Source: Odiellus spinosus
Taxonomy: Eukaryota > Arthropoda > Arachnida > Opiliones > Phalangiidae
Assembly: GCA_963920705.1 (NCBI GenBank)
Contig: OY987239.1
Location: 7,369,871-7,433,870 of the forward strand
DNA length: 64,000 nucleotides
Direction of reading: 5' to 3'
How positions within the stretch are numbered: the first letter of the stretch is position 1; the number at the start of each line of letters is the position of its first letter. A model generated the notes under the pieces. It ran no database searches, was not told the origin of the DNA, and saw only the letters and a list, made by a program, of their open reading frames with translations. Below are positions 21,951 to 32,399 of the stretch, one piece after another. The translations under genes and the position numbers were made by a program.

Positions 21951-22524
21951 GCCCGCTAAAGTGATTAAGTAACTGGGTTCGTATTTAGCATTGCCAAAGG
22001 CTGCAGTCAGCCATTGGTAATTGGTTGGTTACCGGGACTGGTTAAATCCCTCACCATTGATTTAGAAAATAAAATCAAGCTAATAAAACTCAAATGATCA
22101 AATTCAATTATCGGTGTTTTGAATACCACAAACGTCATTAATCACATGTTAAGAAATTTAATGTTCATGTAAATATTTAATCTATTGTTGAAGTAGCCTT
22201 AATTCGTCATTTTTAAATAACATTATTAATAATTGTTAATCAACCTAACGGCATTGAGTTTGCAAAGGTTTTTTTTTTCCCCCGAGTTCTTCTGTTTCGA
22301 ATTTCCACGAAAACTCGCAGAGGTTAAGGGTGATTAGTAAGCGTAGGGTCGGTAGTGGTTAGCAGTGACATCAGGACTATACCTACTTCCACCCTACACT
22401 GTTTAAAAATCACTTCGAAAATATCCCTTCTCTAGAACCAGCTTAAATTAATGATATAGTTGATAATCGATGTTTGGAATCGACGAAAAAACTAATTATT
22501 GGCGGCTGATTTACCAATTACTCG

Positions 22525-22752
22525 TAATGTTAAATGTTAATTGTTAAATGTTAATTGTTAAATGTTAATTGTTAAATGTTAATTGTTAAATGTTAATTGT
22601 TAAATGTTAATGGTTAAATGTTAATGATTAAATGTTAATTGTTAAATGTTAATTGTTAAATGTTAATTGTTAAATGTTAATTGTTAAATGTTAATTGTTA
22701 AATGTTAATTGTTAAATGTTAATTGTTAAATGTTAATTGTTAAATGTTAATT
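22525..22752. repeat. 14-bp minisatellite (TTAAATG TTAATTG), array after gene B
   Basis: About 16 units of alternating heptads TTAAATG and TTAATTG. The preceding TTTACCAATTACTCGTAATG and the following TTATTGTTAATTAAATTATTG match the edges of the 2-kb array at 32400-34420. Confidence 0.95.
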
Positions 22753-23512
22753 ATTGTTAATTAAATTATTGTAATCAACCATGTACTTTGTCTCTTAATT
22801 ACCATTAATAAATTAAATGTTTGAAGATAGAATATGGATCTGATAAAAAGTTATTCAATCCAATAGATCTTAGACATTTATTCCTTACACCTTCGCAAGC
22901 TCACGATTAGAGTTAATTTTAACAAATAATTAACGTTTTTGTGTTAATTAAAAACAACACTGTGAGCCAAGTAGTTGCTCGCTTGTAAACGTTTGTTTGC
23001 TAAGCCTAAATACTCGGTTCTCTATTTGAAAAATGACGCTCGTATTGATAATCGGTTCGATAAGAAACAAGACGGTCCATCCCATAAATAGCTACACCTC
23101 TTACGGTTGTAAACGACTAAGGCAATGGGGTTCCAAGAGGGATCGGATATTGTTTTTCTAGTATACTAAAATAATCAAAGCTGAAGTAGTATGACTCTCT
23201 ATCGTAACCACCGCGTCCAAACCTAGTATCTTCCGCCTAATGGGGGGAGGGTATTTGGAGTCCAAACCTTTCATTCAATAGATCAATACGTAAAATGTAT
23301 GGCTCCTCTTGTTGAACAAGCCAAAAACAAATTTCATATACTTAAATATTTGAAACCACTAAACGTAGCCACAATTTTTCTTCAAGTTCCCAAAGGTATA
23401 CTGGAATATCCTAGAAATATTTTATTTTCCGTTTGTTAGTTACATTTGGATAAAATTTAAATATATGCTGGTTATATTACAAAATAAATCTTTGATGCTT
23501 TATCTATTAAAG
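22753..23512. other. AT-rich intergenic DNA between genes B and C
   Basis: No gene is seen. Part of it (TACACCTTCGCAAGCTC, TTTGAAGATAGAATATGG) recurs at 34480-34600, marking the C/D duplication unit. A section at about 22970-23500 is absent from the D unit. Confidence 0.4.
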
Positions 23513-23877
23513 GGAGAATGCAACCTAACAACAAATGATTTTTTATCGATTCCTTATCGTTTAAATAGGCCTAATCCACCAGTAAAAAAATAAATTTTGA
23601 ACTTACCCCGAAAATAGGCTTAGCTGAATTCAAGAAAATCCCTAATTTCTTCGCATTGTTGTTTCAGCGAGGAATCGTATGTCTCATTTAGATCTCAACT
23701 TTGCTCATTGGTCGATGACCCTTCAATACGAAGAAATTTCGAAGTACCATGAATCCAACTAAGCCTATTTTCGTGGTAAGATTTAAAATATCTAGTTTAA
23801 TATTTGTGGATTAGGCGTATTTAAACGATAAGGAATCGATAAAAAACACTCGTTATTAGGTTCCATTCTCCCTTTGT
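23513..23877. mobile_element. Palindromic element with ~130-bp arms
   Basis: It starts AAAGGGAGAATGCAACCTAA and ends TTAGGTTCCATTCTCCCTTT. The inner arms share TTATCGTTTAAATAGGCCTA / TAGGCGTATTTAAACGATAA and CCGAAAATAGGCTTAG / CTAAGCCTATTTTCG. Only the right arm survives in the D unit (about 34636-34768). Confidence 0.75.
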
Positions 23878-24039
23878 TGGATAAGAAATTTCATATTTAG
23901 ATTCGAAGAATATAAATCTAACAATAAATCGCATTATTGTTTACTAATCTACAGGTTTCGTAAAAAGGTATCTCTCGTAAATATATTATTTGAGGAAATA
24001 AAAATGGGGTTTTCTTTGGCATAGCGCTTTCTCAAAGGG

Positions 24040-24180
24040 GTGGTATAAAAACTATATATATAGTTTCTCTGGCGCGGAATAAGATCAGGGGAAGGGTCAG
24101 TGTCAACAGGTCATCCGAGAATATCGTCCGGAGTTTGGGGACTAGAGGCGTGATTGCTCGCTTAGGAGAAAAGTGACAAA
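24040..24180 (+). promoter_or_regulatory. Candidate TATA region with GC-rich leader, C unit
   Basis: GGTATAAAAACTATATA is followed by a GC-richer segment (GCGCGGAATAAGATCAGGGG, GTCAGTGTCAACAGG), repeated at 34930-35040. It precedes the orphan exon at 24606/35046. TATA-to-TCAGT spacing is about 45-50 bp, longer than usual, so this is tentative. Confidence 0.3.
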
Positions 24181-24441
24181 GAGAAGTAGTATTAAGAAAT
24201 AGATTTCAGTCCTAGCTAGTTCTCTCGTAACATACATTTCTTCTCTAACTAAGTTTATGGCTCGTCCAATTCCTCAATTTTGTAGTCTTTTCCAAGAATC
24301 GATCAGAAACAGTGCAAAATGTAATTAAATAAAACTTTTAGTTTCAGCAGAAGTAATTTACACCTCGAAGTTGTCAAATTTGAAAAGATGGCCTCGAGGT
24401 GTCGGTTTGGTAAAAATGCAGCCTACACTCTCGTACATAAC

Positions 24442-25186
24442 CACAAGCCGATGAATCCCTCTAATGAAGTCTAACACTCCCGTATCTCTCTTACCCACGT
24501 CTGAAGGGGCAAGCTTCAAAACTCCCGATTTGTACGCCTCCTAACAGTAGATAATATCTTAGCTGTTGTTGCGGTTCGATTATTACGCCAAAAGTACTCA
24601 TTTAGGGAAAAATTATTGTGGATGGAGTTTCTCTGCCAGGGTTTATTTCATTGGATTCAGTGAAGAAGGAAGATAACCACACTTTTAATTATTCTTTTGG
24701 TGAGTAAAGAAACGACAGGTGGCTCTCACGGTCTCACCAGGCGCGCGTTTCTAAGTTCAAGAGAAGTTTGCAAAATAGGAAAAAACCTGTGGCGGTTTGA
24801 TAAGTTACGCTTATACTCAGAGTCCGTTTGTATCGTACGCGTAGGAAGGTTAGAGCTCAAGATTCTTCTTACATACAGGATTGTCTGGTAATAAATCAGA
24901 CCAGGTGCGCGTTTCTAAGTTCAAGAGAAGTTTGCAAAATAGGAAAAACCTGTGGCGGTTTGATAAGTTACGCTTAAACTCATAGAGTCCGCTTGTATCG
25001 TACGCGTGGGAAGGTTAGAGCTCGGGATCCTTCTTACATGCAGGATTGTCTGGTAATAAATCACGCGCATCGTACATGTTTCGAAGCCCATCTCCCAGTA
25101 AAACGGTGAAATTTATCCCCTTGATGGAGTGGTTCGCTATATGGAACATAAGAGACTTCAAAGAAGAGTTCCCCTGTCTTCTGGTA
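24442..25186. mobile_element. Old, longer relative of the 340-bp MITE
   Basis: The left end (CACAAGCCGATGAATCCCTC, then TACGCCTCCTAACAGTAG) and right end (TGGTTCGCTATATGGAACAT, then AGACTTCAAAGAAGAG and CTTCTG) match the MITE termini with many differences. The roughly 750-bp interior is unlike the short copies and holds a tandem duplication (GAAGTTTGCAAAATAGGAAA, twice). It may be a nested or ancestral longer form. The D unit keeps only the right part, ending about 35462. Confidence 0.45.
24606..24699 (+). pseudogene. Orphan exon-1-like frame, C unit
   Basis: The reading KIIVDGVSLPGFISLDSVKK followed by EDNHTFNYSFG ends at a GTGAGT donor (24700). The D unit has the near-identical frame at 35046-35141. 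One length difference in the T-run puts the two donors in different phases, so at least one copy is not functional. NxT and TFNYSFG resemble the NPYNFTFG end of receptor exon 1. No matching downstream exons follow. Confidence 0.4.
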
Positions 25187-25383
25187 ACATAATTTCGATG
25201 GGTATAATATACTATCATCCAGAATACACAAAGCCTAAAATGAAAGCTAAGTCTATAGAGAATCAAAACGATTCGACTGCGTTCCATTTTGAAAAACTCA
25301 TTTGTAACGGAATAGGGAAAACACGAGTATTATTTCTCATTATTTCGTATTTGATCTTTTCCGCTGTGTATATAGAAAAGTAA
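25183..25383 (+). pseudogene. Orphan exon-like ORF with C-terminal hydrophobic segment, C unit
   Basis: The frame from MGIIYYHPEYTKPKMKAKS through EKLICNGIGKTRVLFLIISY to YIEK stop recurs at 35480-35665. Its layout (basic stretch, then one hydrophobic helix, then a short basic tail) recalls receptor exon 6. The ICNGIG-hydrophobic end resembles FCNGLGIIPFLIV at 28994/39789. Degenerate relatives lie upstream of other cassettes (e.g. 48950-49040). It may be a decayed terminal exon of an extinct copy. Confidence 0.35.
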
Positions 25384-25429
25384 TCTCCAATACCAATTGC
25401 ATTTTGTCATTACAACACAGGACACTACT

Positions 25430-25541
25430 TATATTTGGCGCGTTTAAATAAGCTAAAGTTAGAAGCTATAAGGGTCGATAAATCGTAAATTGCGCGGTTG
25501 AAATAAGAGGCAAGGCGTCTTTGAAATCATCCAACTCGAAG
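25430..25541 (+). promoter_or_regulatory. Promoter/5' UTR cassette of receptor gene C
   Basis: GCGTTTAAATAAGCTAAAG, TTAGAAGCTATAAGGGTCG (TATAAG), then directly TAAATTGCGCGGTTG. Relative to gene D about 50 bp (the GAGAGGAGTCAACC stretch) is missing, so the putative initiator region is deleted here. An in-frame TAA upstream of the ATG at 25542 supports exon 1 being the true start. Confidence 0.45.
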
Positions 25542-28500
25542 ATGGAAAACGGAAATATTACATCGACAAATCCTTATAATTTCACTATCGGATTACCAAC
25601 GGTAAGAATGGGGCTCAAAACACTTTAAATCTAGTTACCAAGGGGGATTTTAAAAATAATCTAGTAGGGATGATGAAAATCTAGAAGAGAAAAGCTAACA
25701 TGGTGGGGGCCATAGAGGAGCATTGCAAGGCAATGTAGAAAAGTCAAATTCAAAAACTTCTGAATGGCCAATCTAGCCAGCTGTCTTCCCAGTGGATAGT
25801 GGCTATCTTTTGATGGTACAAATACCATTAAAATTGAATAATTTGACTTTTCCAGTACGGTTGAAAACGGCACGCTGTGTCTTTCCAACGAAAACGACAA
25901 TGAACAACTGTTAACAAACCAAAGTCAATTTTTTCACTTACTCCGGCCTTTGGTAGTTGAGGCGGATATTAACACGATCACTTTAGTGACAAAAAGGCAA
26001 GTTTTGGCATAAATAAAAAAAACACTGAAAGAGTCGATGACTGAAAATTGAAAACCTTTTTAATTTTCATGGTGGATTTTAATCGATTAGTACGATATAG
26101 ACTGCTTTTTAAAAATATGTTCTCTCTACTATAATATATTCTTGGTTTGAGACACTTGTTGAAGGGTTTACTACGAAAAGAGGGCTTATGTTTAGTAGTA
26201 GGTTCTTTGGAAAAGTCAAATTCAAAATTACTTTTATGGCCAACCTATCCACTGGATAGTGGGAGACTTCTATTCGCCATATTTTGATGGGACACGCGTA
26301 CAGAGGTTACATCCTATTAGACCGAATCCCATTGGACCGAATTTTTCCGGATTTATATTTAAATGTAGCCGAATTGGCGGGTTTCGGTCGAAACTCTATT
26401 TTCCAGTATAATATATCAATATTACAAAGATAAAATAAATATATGAAATTTTGATGGGGCTTTCGTCTCATCGTGGTGTCGTGGGTTGGATTAGGTTGGG
26501 TTGGGTTGGTTGGTTGGATTAGGTTGGGTTGGGTTAGGTTAGGTTAGGATAGGATTGGGTGGTTAGGATATGATTGGGTGGTTAGGATATGATTGGGTGG
26601 TTAGGATATGATTGGGTGGGTCGGATTGGGTTGGGTGGGTCGGATTGGGTTGGGTTAAGTCTGTTTAAACCAAATAAAAATCCAGAAATATGCATTCTAT
26701 GTTTATTTCAGTATAATTTTTAACATATTAGTCAAAATAATTAATGAATCAGTAATTGAAAGATACTATCCTAACTTTTGACGTTTATTTAAATTGAACA
26801 AAATTTTTTGTGGACATACACAAATCCTCCTTTAATAGCGATTCTCTCCATTTTTAATTAGGTTACAAATCAAAATAGTCGACATAAATAATTCATTTAT
26901 ATACTATGCCTACATCTAAAAATTAGGAATGTAATTTTTTTCTTGAAATTGACGTGATATAAAAAAGTACGCCAAACAATGAATCAAAAGCCGCACAAAA
27001 TGCGGTTTTCGGCCGAATGGGATTCGGTCCAACGGGACAATTCGGTCCAATGGGACACAATCGTGTACAGATGGTACTATTTCCAATTCGATGAGGTAAC
27101 ATTCATTTTCAGAAATACTTGGGTTTGCCTGGGGATCAATTTATCATTGGACAATACAGGAGTTATTATTACGGCTTTAATTTGCTGCCTTTTCTCATTT
27201 TACATTCTTTAAAAAATGTCAATCCCTTTATAATGAACGAAATTGATTTACGAAGAGCCCTCCTGAATAAGAACATAACCAGATGGAATAATGAGCACGA
27301 AAGGATGTCCTACGGTGTTCGATATGGCGTAAGTAAACGATAATGATCTCCACGAAACGTCCGTACTAAATGCGAATACCATAATAGCGTCTCGTAACGA
27401 GTGACCTCTGACTTATGACGGGTACAGACAAATCTTAATCTTGCGAGAGTTAGAAACGAAATGGGCTTATTAATACAACCTTAGTCCTACCCACTGTCCA
27501 AGAATTGTGATCACGAGATTCCATTTTTAGTTAGACCTCCTTCATGGGGTGGCGTGAAGGTATTACATTCGTTGCAGTTGCCGCCCTTAGAAAGAATAAT
27601 AACAAGAAGTCGCGTATGATTAATTGAAACCCGCCAAAAACTTGACAAAGGGGCATGGGATACGTGTATCTTTGGCTGGTTTGCGTCCGCTTGCGCAGTT
27701 TCCCACTTGCGCATTTTCATTTGCGCAGTAGCCATTAGCGCGGTTTCCCATTTGTCTGGTTCCCATTTGCGCAGTTTGCCATTCGAGCTGTCTACAAGAG
27801 GGACAGGCTAGTTCGAGTGATTAACTAACCTAACCTAACAACCTGCAAATGAACACTGCGCAAATGAACACTGCGCAAATGAAAAAAGCGCAAATGGAAA
27901 CCTGCGGAAATGGAAAACTGCGGAAATGGAAAACTGCGCAAATGAAAAACTGCGCAAAAGGAAATGCGCTAATGGGAACTGCGCAATTGGAACCTTACCT
28001 CTTTGGCTACGCGTGTTTCGGTGGAATGCCTTGTTCCGTGGAGGGATTATATACATTGTTCAAAATTGGGGAATTGTCCCGGGAATTATGGCTTACGGGG
28101 ATATTATCCGTATACCTTTTCGAGGCTGTGAAATATCATTCTCTCCGTTGAGACGGATATCAACCTACTTTTAAAGTCGCCAAATTTCTCCAAACTTCTG
28201 CTCTCTTACTAATCGATTTTCCACGTTACTTTCGTTATTGCCTGCAGATAATTGATTCAACGGTACATTTTTATTATTTGTACTCTGGGTCGAATAGTCT
28301 TTATCACGTATCTCCGCCCGTATACTATGATTCATTTGTAATAATTTCGGCTGTAAAAAGTGAAAGGGGTCATTCGGAAGTGCTGTCGATCCAGGGACTC
28401 GGGGACTTGGTTTGGGTTCTGGTGGCTCTGTCGCTGCTAGCGGTGTCCGCCGTCTATAGTAAGAGAATTCGTCGTGAAAGTCGATTTTCTTCGTTCGCCG

Positions 28501-31185
28501 AGTCACTTTGGATCCACGCGGCTGATATTCTAAACAATTGTAAGTATCTGATTCGAAAGCCAATAATTACGACGAATGAAAGGTCCCAGAAGTATCTCGT
28601 ACACTTTTCCTTCAAGTTGCCATAGAGATGTGTCTTCCAGATGACCAACAGAAATAGATATTTCCCAAGAGTTGGGTTTCGCGTGGTTAGGTTAATCTAG
28701 ATGAATGCGTAATACATCTATCTTCATGTACCATACAGAGAAGATGAACCTCGGGGGCAGTATAAAATATTATATTTTATGCTTGGGGTCAGGTTGCGTT
28801 GATATCATGCCTCAATGCTGATTGGCGGAATTTCGCGGGAATAAGTTAGTGATCTCGAAGACTGCTTGGAGCGATGGAAGACGTTTAAAAATAAAGTAGC
28901 CGTTATAATTTGCCTATTTTAGGATTTTTGTACTTTATTAGTTGGACAATTAGGTGGTAAGTTAAATTTATCAAAGAAATATTTCTTGAGTAATTGAAGG
29001 TACCAAATTATATTGATATAAAAATGCAAGAACGCTTATTTAAGCCTTGGATCATAATCATTAAGGTGAAACGACAAGGCTTACCTGTCAGAAAAGTTAT
29101 GATGTGTTTTTTTCTACGTAACTTCTTTTGTAATGGTCTTGGTATTATTCCGTTTCTCATAGTACTCTTTTACATTGTTTTCGGAAAATATAGGGACATC
29201 TTGTAGATAGAATATAACCCTACTATGGGAAAAATTAACCCTTCTGGTACTCCAGCCGCCATGTTGTTCCGAAATTACTAAGGGCCACGCGATTGGCTAA
29301 AATTTATTCGCTACTACTGCCACCTATGTAGAAGTCTTTCCAAAATCTTTTTATACATCTGCCCCCTGTGAAAGGGTCTTCTCCACAGCATATGAAGATA
29401 GGTCTATCGTATTCCGTATTAAATCTTTGTCATTTTTCGTTGGCAGCCGTGGCGTGCGCGAAGAAAGTGGAAGTACCATTGAGGCATACGCGAGCCTGGT
29501 GGCTCTTGGGAGTAACAATCCTAATTCAATTTTGGTGCGCTGGTTTGAAGAGCAATCTTCTCGTTGATGACTTTTTACTCATCGATTCTTTGGAAGATTT
29601 GATGTCCAACCCAAAGATTATTTGTTATTTCTCGCCGACTTCTCGGTTAATTAAATTGTTCGAGGTAACGTCTTGCTCGGTATCCATTCAACCATTAGCC
29701 AGAGTGAGGTGTAGACCAAGTAACGATAGCTAAAGGTTTCACGTGATAACGACGCAAGAAGTTAAATTAACGCGTGGCTAAATCAAGCTGGTATAAGGAT
29801 TCAATAAATTACATAAAAGCCGTAGAACTAAAACGGGTACCGCTTTTTTACCCCACTTGGTCTATACCCATTCTGCCTTTAGCCACGAATCGATCACGCT
29901 ATGTATTAGTTACTCTCCACCAGCTTAGTGATTACTGTTGCAGAGCGAAGATTCAAAATACACCAAATTGAGGCAGCAGCTTCGAAGATTGGGAAAGCGT
30001 TTTTGGCTGCTGGACGAGAAAGTGATTCAAAAATTTGTTAGCGGGAAAGCTGTGGTAATCATCGAAGGTTCCTCAACTCAGAGCCCTGCCCTATTCAAGA
30101 AACTCAAGCGAAACAAGAAGAAACTGTACGTGGGAAAAACTAATTTCGAAGAATTCTACTCGCACATGCTCTTCAACAAACGATTGCCTCGCGATATCAA
30201 GGAGAGAATCGACTATGTGTAAGAAACCTCAGATAAGAGTTATGCCTTGAAATTCTTAGTCGTCACTTAAAGGAATCACCGCGCCAAAAAACCTTTTAGA
30301 CACGTTTTTGATGTTTAAATTAATTTCCAAAGTTTGATAAAGTTTGAATAAAAGTAAATATAAAATTGGGCCAATCATATTATTTCAATCTTCAACAGCG
30401 ATTGTAATGAATTAACATTAAAATAATAGGGCGGTGTTTGATGGGCAAGACCTTGGCCATCAAACGCCGGCCATTCTTTTAATGTTAGTACATTACAGAT
30501 TGAAATAATATGATTGGCCCGAATTTATATTTACTTCAATTCAAACGAAAAGCTTTTTTAAAACTCTAAATGGTCGTATTTGCGCTAAGCCTAATTTTAA
30601 AATTTTAGAAATTGAAATTGAAAAAGAGCGCGAGACGACAGTCACGGTATCTCGTGTCTTTCTAAACCCTCATTGTGTTTTAACGCGACCGTTGATTGGC
30701 CGAGAAGTCACTGTAGGGAAATTCAAACTTTAAAAAATCTTTTCTGATAGAATAGCTATCCTAGGGTAATTTAAAAAATATGAACAAATTCAGGGCGTCA
30801 TATTTTTATCAGAAAACATACTTTATTTCAGTTGATAATCGTATCCCTTTAAGAGAAAATAAGAAATACGGACTTTCTTAAGTCGTCATATAAGACTAAA
30901 AATTAAATAATATTTAATAGCGCAACACGACTAACTGAAACGAGTCAATTGGAACCATATTTTCGACGAGCCAGGTTCAATAAACGAGGAAACGAATTCG
31001 AATCGGATAATTCGGCCACCTCGATATCTTTTACGCCAATGAACACCGTGTATCTAACCCTCCTTTTTCGTCTTTGGTTTATCGGCCTATCATTGGCAAC
31101 AGTTACCTTCTTCTTCGAATACTTCAGGACTGAACGTTGGCGAAAAAGGTCCGTATTGATTTCAACTACCTATAACCACATTTAG
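25542..31185 (+). CDS. Divergent ionotropic receptor (IR/iGluR-like channel), gene C
   Basis: Exons 25542-25601, 27113-27328, 28248-28539, 29447-29664, 29944-30218 and 30921-31185 give 441 residues. Exon 2 is one codon longer and exon 3 five codons shorter than in A, B and E, a C/D signature. Exon 1 is MENGNITSTNPYNFTIGLPT. M1 GLGDLVWVLVALSLLAV, pore/M3 AWWLLGVTILIQFWCAGLKS, S2 start DSLEDLMSNP, exon 5 end LPRDIKERIDYV, M4 VYLTLLFRLWFIGLSLATV, tail RWRKRSVLISTTYNHI. No frame break was seen. Intron 1 has a 750-bp insertion, intron 2 a Foldback-like element, intron 3 an orphan exon-like ORF, and intron 5 a palindromic element. The missing initiator-like stretch upstream could lower its expression. 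Confidence 0.8.
26307..27061. mobile_element. 750-bp element with G/T-rich telomere-like core, intron 1 of gene C
   Basis: Gene D has the empty site. The flank CGCGTACAGAGG at the left and CGTGTACAGATGG at the right suggest a target duplication of about 9-12 bp. The ends carry CCCATTGGACCGAAT and its reverse complement ATTCGGTCCAATGGG, repeated near each end. Inside (26480-26665) lies a degenerate array of GGTTAGGATATGATTGGGT, TTAGG and TTGGG words. There is no coding frame of note. Confidence 0.65.
27678..27999 (+). mobile_element. Foldback-like element with 16-bp repeat arms (FB-C)
   Basis: A 9-bp direct repeat TCTTTGGCT lies outside GGTTTGCGTCCGCTTGCGC and GGAACCTTACC. Opposed arms of 16-bp repeat units flank the core TTCGAGTGATTAACTAACC. 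It is at the same site as FB-D, so one ancestral insertion was copied with the C/D unit. Confidence 0.85.
28994..29206 (+). pseudogene. Orphan exon-like ORF in intron 3 of gene C
   Basis: The frame KMQERLFKPWIIIIKVKRQG ... FCNGLGIIPFLIVLFYIVFG has a basic stretch and a single hydrophobic helix. The D copy at 39789-40001 has about 9 more codons inside (SYDVLFSMYSSTEK). Layout and the helix resemble a diverged receptor exon 6. No splice partner is evident; it may be a fragment of another receptor inserted in the intron. Confidence 0.35.
30335..30547. mobile_element. Palindromic element in intron 5 of gene C
   Basis: Arms of about 100 bp: TGGGCCAATCATATTATTTC on the left, GAAATAATATGATTGGCCC on the right, with outer AAGTAAATATAAA / TTTATATTTACTT. 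The centre is a tight hairpin GTTTGATGG-C / CCATCAAAC. Gene D keeps only the right half (about 41100-41230). Confidence 0.75.
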
Positions 31186-31383
31186 AGTAAATGGAATTTT
31201 TAAGAAGCGGAAAGCGAAACTAGTTTTTTGGAATCCTCCGGGAACAATCGGATCAGTTCGAAGAAAAACGCCATTAAATTCTTTCTTAGCGGATGGTGTC
31301 TTGACTCGACCTCGGCAGGCAGACAGTTCGCAGTACCCCTGGACTCCTTCGTCCAAGATGTTCGTGACGCGGTCTTTTATCTA

Positions 31384-31712
31384 ATGAAATATTTCTTATT
31401 TTCTCGATTCAATCATAGATTCTTTAGGACCATCTACAAGATTTGCAGAAAGATAGCGGAAAAGAGTGAACAGTATCTAATGTGAGTCCGAATAATCATA
31501 ATTATGCTGACGTATTTCCCACCGGAAGAATTTCTAAAAATACTGAGTACACGAAGTTTAACACGGCCTATCAATCAGCAAACCTTTTCTTCAACTCCTT
31601 GGAACCCTGCTGGCTTCCGGCTTACGTTTTAAGTATCGCCAGTTTAATAAGCACGATAATAATATCGATACGTAACTATACGGACGAGGTTACTGCGCAC
31701 GATTATTGGTGA
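31384..31712 (+). other. Conserved 3' block with 33-codon micro-ORF, after gene C
   Basis: The ORF 31384-31485 begins MKYFLFSRFNHRFFRTIY and ends EKSEQYLM TGA; upstream the frame stays open through VPLDSFVQDVRDAVFYL. A second overlapping frame at 31482-31712 ends with a hydrophobic stretch (AYVLSIASLISTIIISI). The D copy is nearly identical. Confidence 0.45.
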
Positions 31713-32399
31713 TCGAATCGAAGATCAAAATACCACCGGTCGATGTTGACTACTCCACGTAATAGATTTACAATCCTGTAACTCTGACTGCCCTAAAATG
31801 ATAACGTAACTGGGTTCGTATTTAGCATTACCAAAGGCTGAAGTCAGTTATGGGATTGGTTAAATCCCTCACCATCGATTTATAAAATAAAATAAAGATA
31901 ATAAAACTCAAATGATCAAATTCAATACTCAGTGCTTTGAATCGCACAAACGTCATTAATCACCTCAACATTTAAAATTAAATCTAATATCCATTCCACA
32001 TATTATAAATGTTAAGAAATTTAATGTTCATGTAAATATTTAATCTATTGTTGAAGTATCCTTAATTCGTAATTTTTAAATAACATTATTAATAATTGTT
32101 TGTCGTTGAAATGGTAATCAATCTAACGGCATTGAGTTTGCAAAGGGTTTTTTCCCCGAATTCTTCGGTATCCCCTTTCCACGAAAACTCACGGAGGTTA
32201 AGGGTATTTAGTAAGCTAGGGTCGGTAGTGGTCAGCAGTGGCATCAGGACTATACCTACTTCCACCCTACGCTGTTTAAAAATAAGTTCGAGGATTTCCC
32301 TTATCTAGAACCAGCTTAAATTAATGATATAGTTGATAATCGATGTTTGGAATCGACGAAAAAACTAATTATTGGCGGCTGATTTACCAATTACTCGTA

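Noticed and set aside
30949-31185. Exon 6 as a separate small membrane-protein gene
   Set aside because: The frame opens at a splice acceptor, completes a codon split by the exon 5 donor, and is M4 of the receptor in all five copies.
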